Shown piece by piece: positions 60,879 through 64,000 of a DNA stretch of 64,000 nt. Below the pieces are notes generated by a model. The model saw nothing but the letters and a program-made list of their open reading frames with translations, did not search any database and was not told where the DNA came from. How positions within the stretch are numbered: position 1 is the first letter of the stretch; the number at the start of each line of letters is the position of its first letter. This stretch comes from Caulobacter vibrioides (GTDB taxonomy: Bacteria; Pseudomonadota; Alphaproteobacteria; Caulobacterales; Caulobacteraceae): the NCBI RefSeq assembly GCF_002310375.3, contig NZ_CP023315.3, forward strand, positions 1,178,001 through 1,242,000, in the 5' to 3' direction. The position numbers and the translations under genes are program-made.

Positions 60879-62423
60879 ATGTCGCTATCGCGCCGAACGA
60901 TCGTGGCGGGGCTGCCGCTCGCGGCGAGGGCGGGGCCCCTTTCCCGTGTCATTGACATCGACCTGAGCCGAACCGGTGCTCCCGTCGATCGCTTCTTCGA
61001 TCTGTCGATCGGATCCGACTATCCCGGGACCCTGATCCGCGAAGACAGCCAGGCCCAGCTCAAGACGACCGTCGACGAACTGGGTTTCCGCTACATTCGC
61101 TTCCACGCGATCTTCCACGACGTGCTGGGTACGGTGAAGCTCCAGGACGGCAAGATCGTCTACGACTGGACCAAGATCGACCAGCTGTACGACGCCCTGC
61201 TGGCCAAGGGGATCAAGCCCTTTGTCGAGCTCGGCTTCACGCCCGAGGCGATGAAGACCTCGGACCTGACCATCTTCTACTGGAAGGGCAACACCTCTCA
61301 TCCCAAGCTTGGACCCTGGCGCGACCTGATCGACGCCTTTGTCCGTCACCTGCGTGAACGCTATGGCGTCGAGGAGGTGCGGACCTGGTTCTTCGAGGTC
61401 TGGAACGAGCCCAATCTCGACGGCTTCTGGGAGAAGGCGGACCAGGCGGCTTACTTCGAGCTCTATGACGTCACCGCGCGCGCCATCAAGGCGATCGATC
61501 CATCCCTGCGCGTGGGTGGTCCCTCGACGGCGGGCGCCGCCTGGGTTCCGGAGTTCCTGGCCCATGTGAAGAAGAGCGGTTCGGCCGTCGACTTCGTCAC
61601 CACCCACACCTACGGCGTCGATGGCGGCTTTCTCGACGAGAAGGGCGTGCAGGACACCAAGCTCTCGCCGTCGCCGGATGCGGTTGTCGGGGATGTGCGT
61701 CGGGTTCGCGAGCAGATCGAGGCCTCGGCCTTCCCCGGACTGCCGCTCTACTTCACCGAATGGAGCACCAGCTACACCCCGCGCGACAGCGTCCATGACA
61801 GCTATGTCAGCGCCGCCTACATCGTCGAGAAGCTGCGGCGGGTGAAGGGACTCGTCCAGGGCATGAGCTACTGGACCTACACCGATCTCTTCGAAGAGCC
61901 GGGGCCGCCGACAGCGCCCTTCCAGGGCGGCTTTGGGCTGATGAACCCGCAGGGCGTCCGCAAGCCGTCCTGGTTCGCCTACAAGTATCTGAACGCCGTG
62001 AAGGGGCGGGAGCTGGCCTGCACGGACGACCAGGTCTTCGCCGCGCGCGACGGCGATCGCGTGACGGTCCTGGCCTATGCCTGGCGACAGCCCGACCAGA
62101 AGGTCAGCAACCGACCCTTCTACACGCGGCTTCATCCCGCTGCGGATATCGAGCCGCTGAAGGTCCGGCTGACCCGCCTCAAGTCAGGGCGTTATCGGCT
62201 GCGCGTGCGCCGCGTCGGCTATCAGCGCAACGACGCCTACAGCGCCTACATCGAGATGGGTATGCCCACCACGCTCACGCCGGCGCAACTGCGATCGCTG
62301 GAGGTGTTGACCGAGGACCGGCCAGAGATCGAACGGGTGCTGCGGGTGTCCGCACAAGCCGTCTTGGACCTGCCGATGCGGGCCAACGACGTGGTTCTGA
62401 TCGAACTTGATCCGTTGGCCTAG
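60879..62423 (+). CDS. xynB: GH39 beta-xylosidase-type glycoside hydrolase
   Basis: A 514-residue clan A glycoside hydrolase. The N-terminal SRRTIVAGLPLAARA may be a Tat signal. The TIM barrel includes FRYIRFHAIFHDVLG, IKPFVELGFTPEAMK, the acid/base Glu177 in FEVWNEPNLDGFW and the nucleophile Glu294 in YFTEWSTSYTPRD. A C-terminal beta sandwich (about 385-514) completes the fold. GH39 enzymes act on xylosides or similar pentosides. A LacI-type operator lies in the promoter and an MFS transporter gene follows, forming a likely uptake and breakdown unit. Confidence 0.95.
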   Translation: MSLSRRTIVAGLPLAARAGPLSRVIDIDLSRTGAPVDRFFDLSIGSDYPGTLIREDSQAQLKTTVDELGFRYIRFHAIFHDVLGTVKLQDGKIVYDWTKIDQLYDALLAKGIKPFVELGFTPEAMKTSDLTIFYWKGNTSHPKLGPWRDLIDAFVRHLRERYGVEEVRTWFFEVWNEPNLDGFWEKADQAAYFELYDVTARAIKAIDPSLRVGGPSTAGAAWVPEFLAHVKKSGSAVDFVTTHTYGVDGGFLDEKGVQDTKLSPSPDAVVGDVRRVREQIEASAFPGLPLYFTEWSTSYTPRDSVHDSYVSAAYIVEKLRRVKGLVQGMSYWTYTDLFEEPGPPTAPFQGGFGLMNPQGVRKPSWFAYKYLNAVKGRELACTDDQVFAARDGDRVTVLAYAWRQPDQKVSNRPFYTRLHPAADIEPLKVRLTRLKSGRYRLRVRRVGYQRNDAYSAYIEMGMPTTLTPAQLRSLEVLTEDRPEIERVLRVSAQAVLDLPMRANDVVLIELDPLA

Positions 62424-62511
62424 ATGCCGAAGTCTGCTCACCCGCAGGCGGGATCGCCCAGAACCGATCTGGCAGCCTCAAGCGCGAAGCGCGCTTCCTA
62501 GGAGATCATCC

Positions 62512-63804
62512 ATGTCCGATCCCTCCGGCGACCTGGAGCGCGCCACCGTCGGGCGCGTCACGCGACGGCTGATGCCGCTGTTCTGCCTGATGTACCTGAT
62601 CGCCTATATCGACCGGCAGAACGTGTCTTACGCCAAGCTGGACATGGTGCAGGCGCTTGGCTTGAGCGAAGCCGCCTATGGCCTGGGCGCGTCGCTGTTC
62701 TTCATCGGCTACTTCCTGTTCGAGGCGCCCTCGAACCTGATCCTGGCGCGGGTGGGCGCCCGCGTCTGGTTCACGCGGATCATGTTTTCCTGGGGGCTCG
62801 TCACCCTGGCCCTAGGCTTCACCCAGAACGCGGCGATGTTCTACATCCTGCGCTTTCTGCTCGGGGTCACCGAGGCGGGGTTCTTCCCGGGCGTGCTCTA
62901 CGTTCTGACCCTCTGGTACCCCCAGGCGCATCGCGCGCGGATGGTGGGACTGTTCATGATCGCCTCGGCCCTGGCCAATGCGGTCGGCGCCGCGATCGGC
63001 GGGCTTCTGCTGGGTATGGACGGTTTCCTGGGGCTGGCGGGCTGGCAGTGGGTCTTCCTGGTGACCGGGATGCCGGCGGTCCTGCTGGCCCCCTATGTAC
63101 TCTGGCGGTTGCCGAATGGCCCCTCTGAAGCCCGCTGGCTTCCCGACGTCGAGAAATCCTGGCTGTCGTCGGTGCTCGCGGCCGAGCGGGGCGGGGAGGT
63201 CGACGATCATCGCGGCGCCTGGAAGGCGATCTTCGATCCCCGCGTCCTGATGCTGGCGGGCCTCTACATCGGCATGCCGTTGGGCGCGTATGGGCTCAGC
63301 TACTGGCTGCCGACCATTGTGAAGTCGTTCGGGGTCTCCAACACCCTGAACGGCTTCATCAACGTCATTCCATGGCTGTTCGTGGCCGTGGCGCTGTGGT
63401 TCGTGCCGCGCCACGCGGCGCGACACGGCGCCAGCGCCTGGCACATCGCGGGGCCCGTCCTGCTGGCCGCGGTGGCCTTGAGCCTCAGCGTCATCGTGCC
63501 GGGCGCGCCGTTGAAGTTTGCGATGCTGTGCATCGCCGCGCCGGCCATCTTCGCCGCTCAACCGGTGTTCTGGAGCCTGCCGCCCAGCTTCCTCAGCGGC
63601 CCCAAGGCGGCGGCGGGGATCGCGGCGATCAACGCGGTGGGCAATCTGGGCGGTTTCATCGCCCAGAATCTGGTTCCGATCGTCCGCGACGCCACCGGCA
63701 GTGAGCTAGCCCCAATGTTCGCATTGGCGGCGGTGCTGCTGGTGACAAGCCTGCTCGTCTTTATCGTGATGGCGAGGCTGAAGCGGTCCAGCTCGCTAGG
63801 ATAA
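62512..63804 (+). CDS. MFS transporter of the anion:cation symporter type
   Basis: A 430-residue, 12-helix transporter of the ACS family (ExuT/tartrate-like). It shows LMPLFCLMYLIAYIDRQNVSYAKLDM in helix 1, LFFIGYFLFEAPSNLILARVGARVW, FLLGVTEAGFFPGVLYVLTLWYP and the cytoplasmic loop with EARWLPDVEKSWL. ATG 62512 has AGGAG eight bases upstream. Members import sugar acids and similar anions with protons. Its position after a GH39 hydrolase suggests plant-polymer-derived substrates. Confidence 0.93.
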   Translation: MSDPSGDLERATVGRVTRRLMPLFCLMYLIAYIDRQNVSYAKLDMVQALGLSEAAYGLGASLFFIGYFLFEAPSNLILARVGARVWFTRIMFSWGLVTLALGFTQNAAMFYILRFLLGVTEAGFFPGVLYVLTLWYPQAHRARMVGLFMIASALANAVGAAIGGLLLGMDGFLGLAGWQWVFLVTGMPAVLLAPYVLWRLPNGPSEARWLPDVEKSWLSSVLAAERGGEVDDHRGAWKAIFDPRVLMLAGLYIGMPLGAYGLSYWLPTIVKSFGVSNTLNGFINVIPWLFVAVALWFVPRHAARHGASAWHIAGPVLLAAVALSLSVIVPGAPLKFAMLCIAAPAIFAAQPVFWSLPPSFLSGPKAAAGIAAINAVGNLGGFIAQNLVPIVRDATGSELAPMFALAAVLLVTSLLVFIVMARLKRSSSLG

Positions 63805-64000
63805 CGGCGGCCCCACCGACCCTGAGGAGCGCTCTATCCCGTCGCGGTCGCCCTGGCGGCCGCGATGCTGTCGCGTGTCTGTTGGAGTAAAGCTCAGCGC
63901 GACGCTGAGCCCCGTCTCACGACAGGCGCTTGGCGCTACTAAACCTGAAACGGGGTTCTCGTCAGAATGGCGGGGACCCAAGCAACGAAGCTTGCTTGGG
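63805..64000. other. Non-coding end region with a terminal hairpin
   Basis: No gene is seen in these 196 bases. The last 24 bases form CCCAAGCAA-CGAAGC-TTGCTTGGG, a 9-bp stem at 63977-64000, preceded by GGCGGGGAC. This looks like the edge of a family C repeat cut by the window end. Confidence 0.5.

Overview
The window looks like the chromosome of a Caulobacter-type alphaproteobacterium. Base composition is strongly GC-rich, and the core genes have alphaproteobacterial versions: eukaryote-like NADP isocitrate dehydrogenase, separate PurS/PurQ/PurL, and the DUF1476 inhibitor of F1-ATPase. There is a GH39 xylosidase, an exact match to the sigmaT/EcfG general-stress promoter, and several apparently leaderless starts. 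No tRNA, rRNA, CRISPR array, integrase or insertion sequence was seen. The only mobile-like DNA is several families of short palindromic intergenic repeats.

Region 1 to 24 kb. The 3' half of alaS is followed by a VOC protein, an AEC transporter and a DUF2939 protein. Next come icd, a hybrid sensor kinase, a TrmJ-type tRNA methyltransferase, a host-attachment-family protein and a DUF1254 protein. The glutathione-dependent formaldehyde pathway (frmA, fghA) precedes a ParE-type toxin-antitoxin pair. rpsD, a zinc-ribbon protein plus htpX, and two paralogous two-cysteine lipoproteins follow. A minus-strand operon bolA / degenerate aldo-keto reductase / monothiol glutaredoxin / thioesterase is next. 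An M28 peptidase, a second hybrid kinase and purL complete the region.

Region 24 to 42 kb. A small disordered protein lies under a perfect sigmaT promoter. De novo purine genes (purQ, purS, purC, purB, plus purL at 21.6 kb) are spread along the minus strand. Among them lie a CocE/NonD esterase, a P450-rubredoxin pair with a divergent TetR regulator, and the F1-ATPase inhibitor. purB heads an operon with a 2OG-Fe(II) oxygenase and a hypoxanthine-DNA glycosylase. Two spinster-like MFS transporters share an almost identical upstream element. A GST, meaB, a YbjQ protein and two DUF4112 paralogues follow.

Region 42 to 64 kb. The two-subunit methylmalonyl-CoA mutase is transcribed away from a nitronate monooxygenase-like enzyme. 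A lone DUF2793 phage/GTA-type protein comes next, then a UPF0016/GDT1 manganese exporter under a yybP-ykoY riboswitch, and a fused 5-oxoprolinase with a low-molecular-weight phosphatase. The most interesting locus is 53.5-58.0 kb. It is a complete counterpart of the poorly understood E. coli yjfIJKLMC set (DUF2170, PspA/IM30, DUF2491, DUF350, DUF1190, glutathionylspermidine-synthase-like ATP-grasp). Here it is split into two divergent operons around tandem palindromic operators, and its first gene carries an extra MazE-like N-terminus. cutC, a glycosylasparaginase, a dienelactone hydrolase, a GH39 xylosidase behind a LacI-type operator and an MFS sugar-acid-type transporter close the window.
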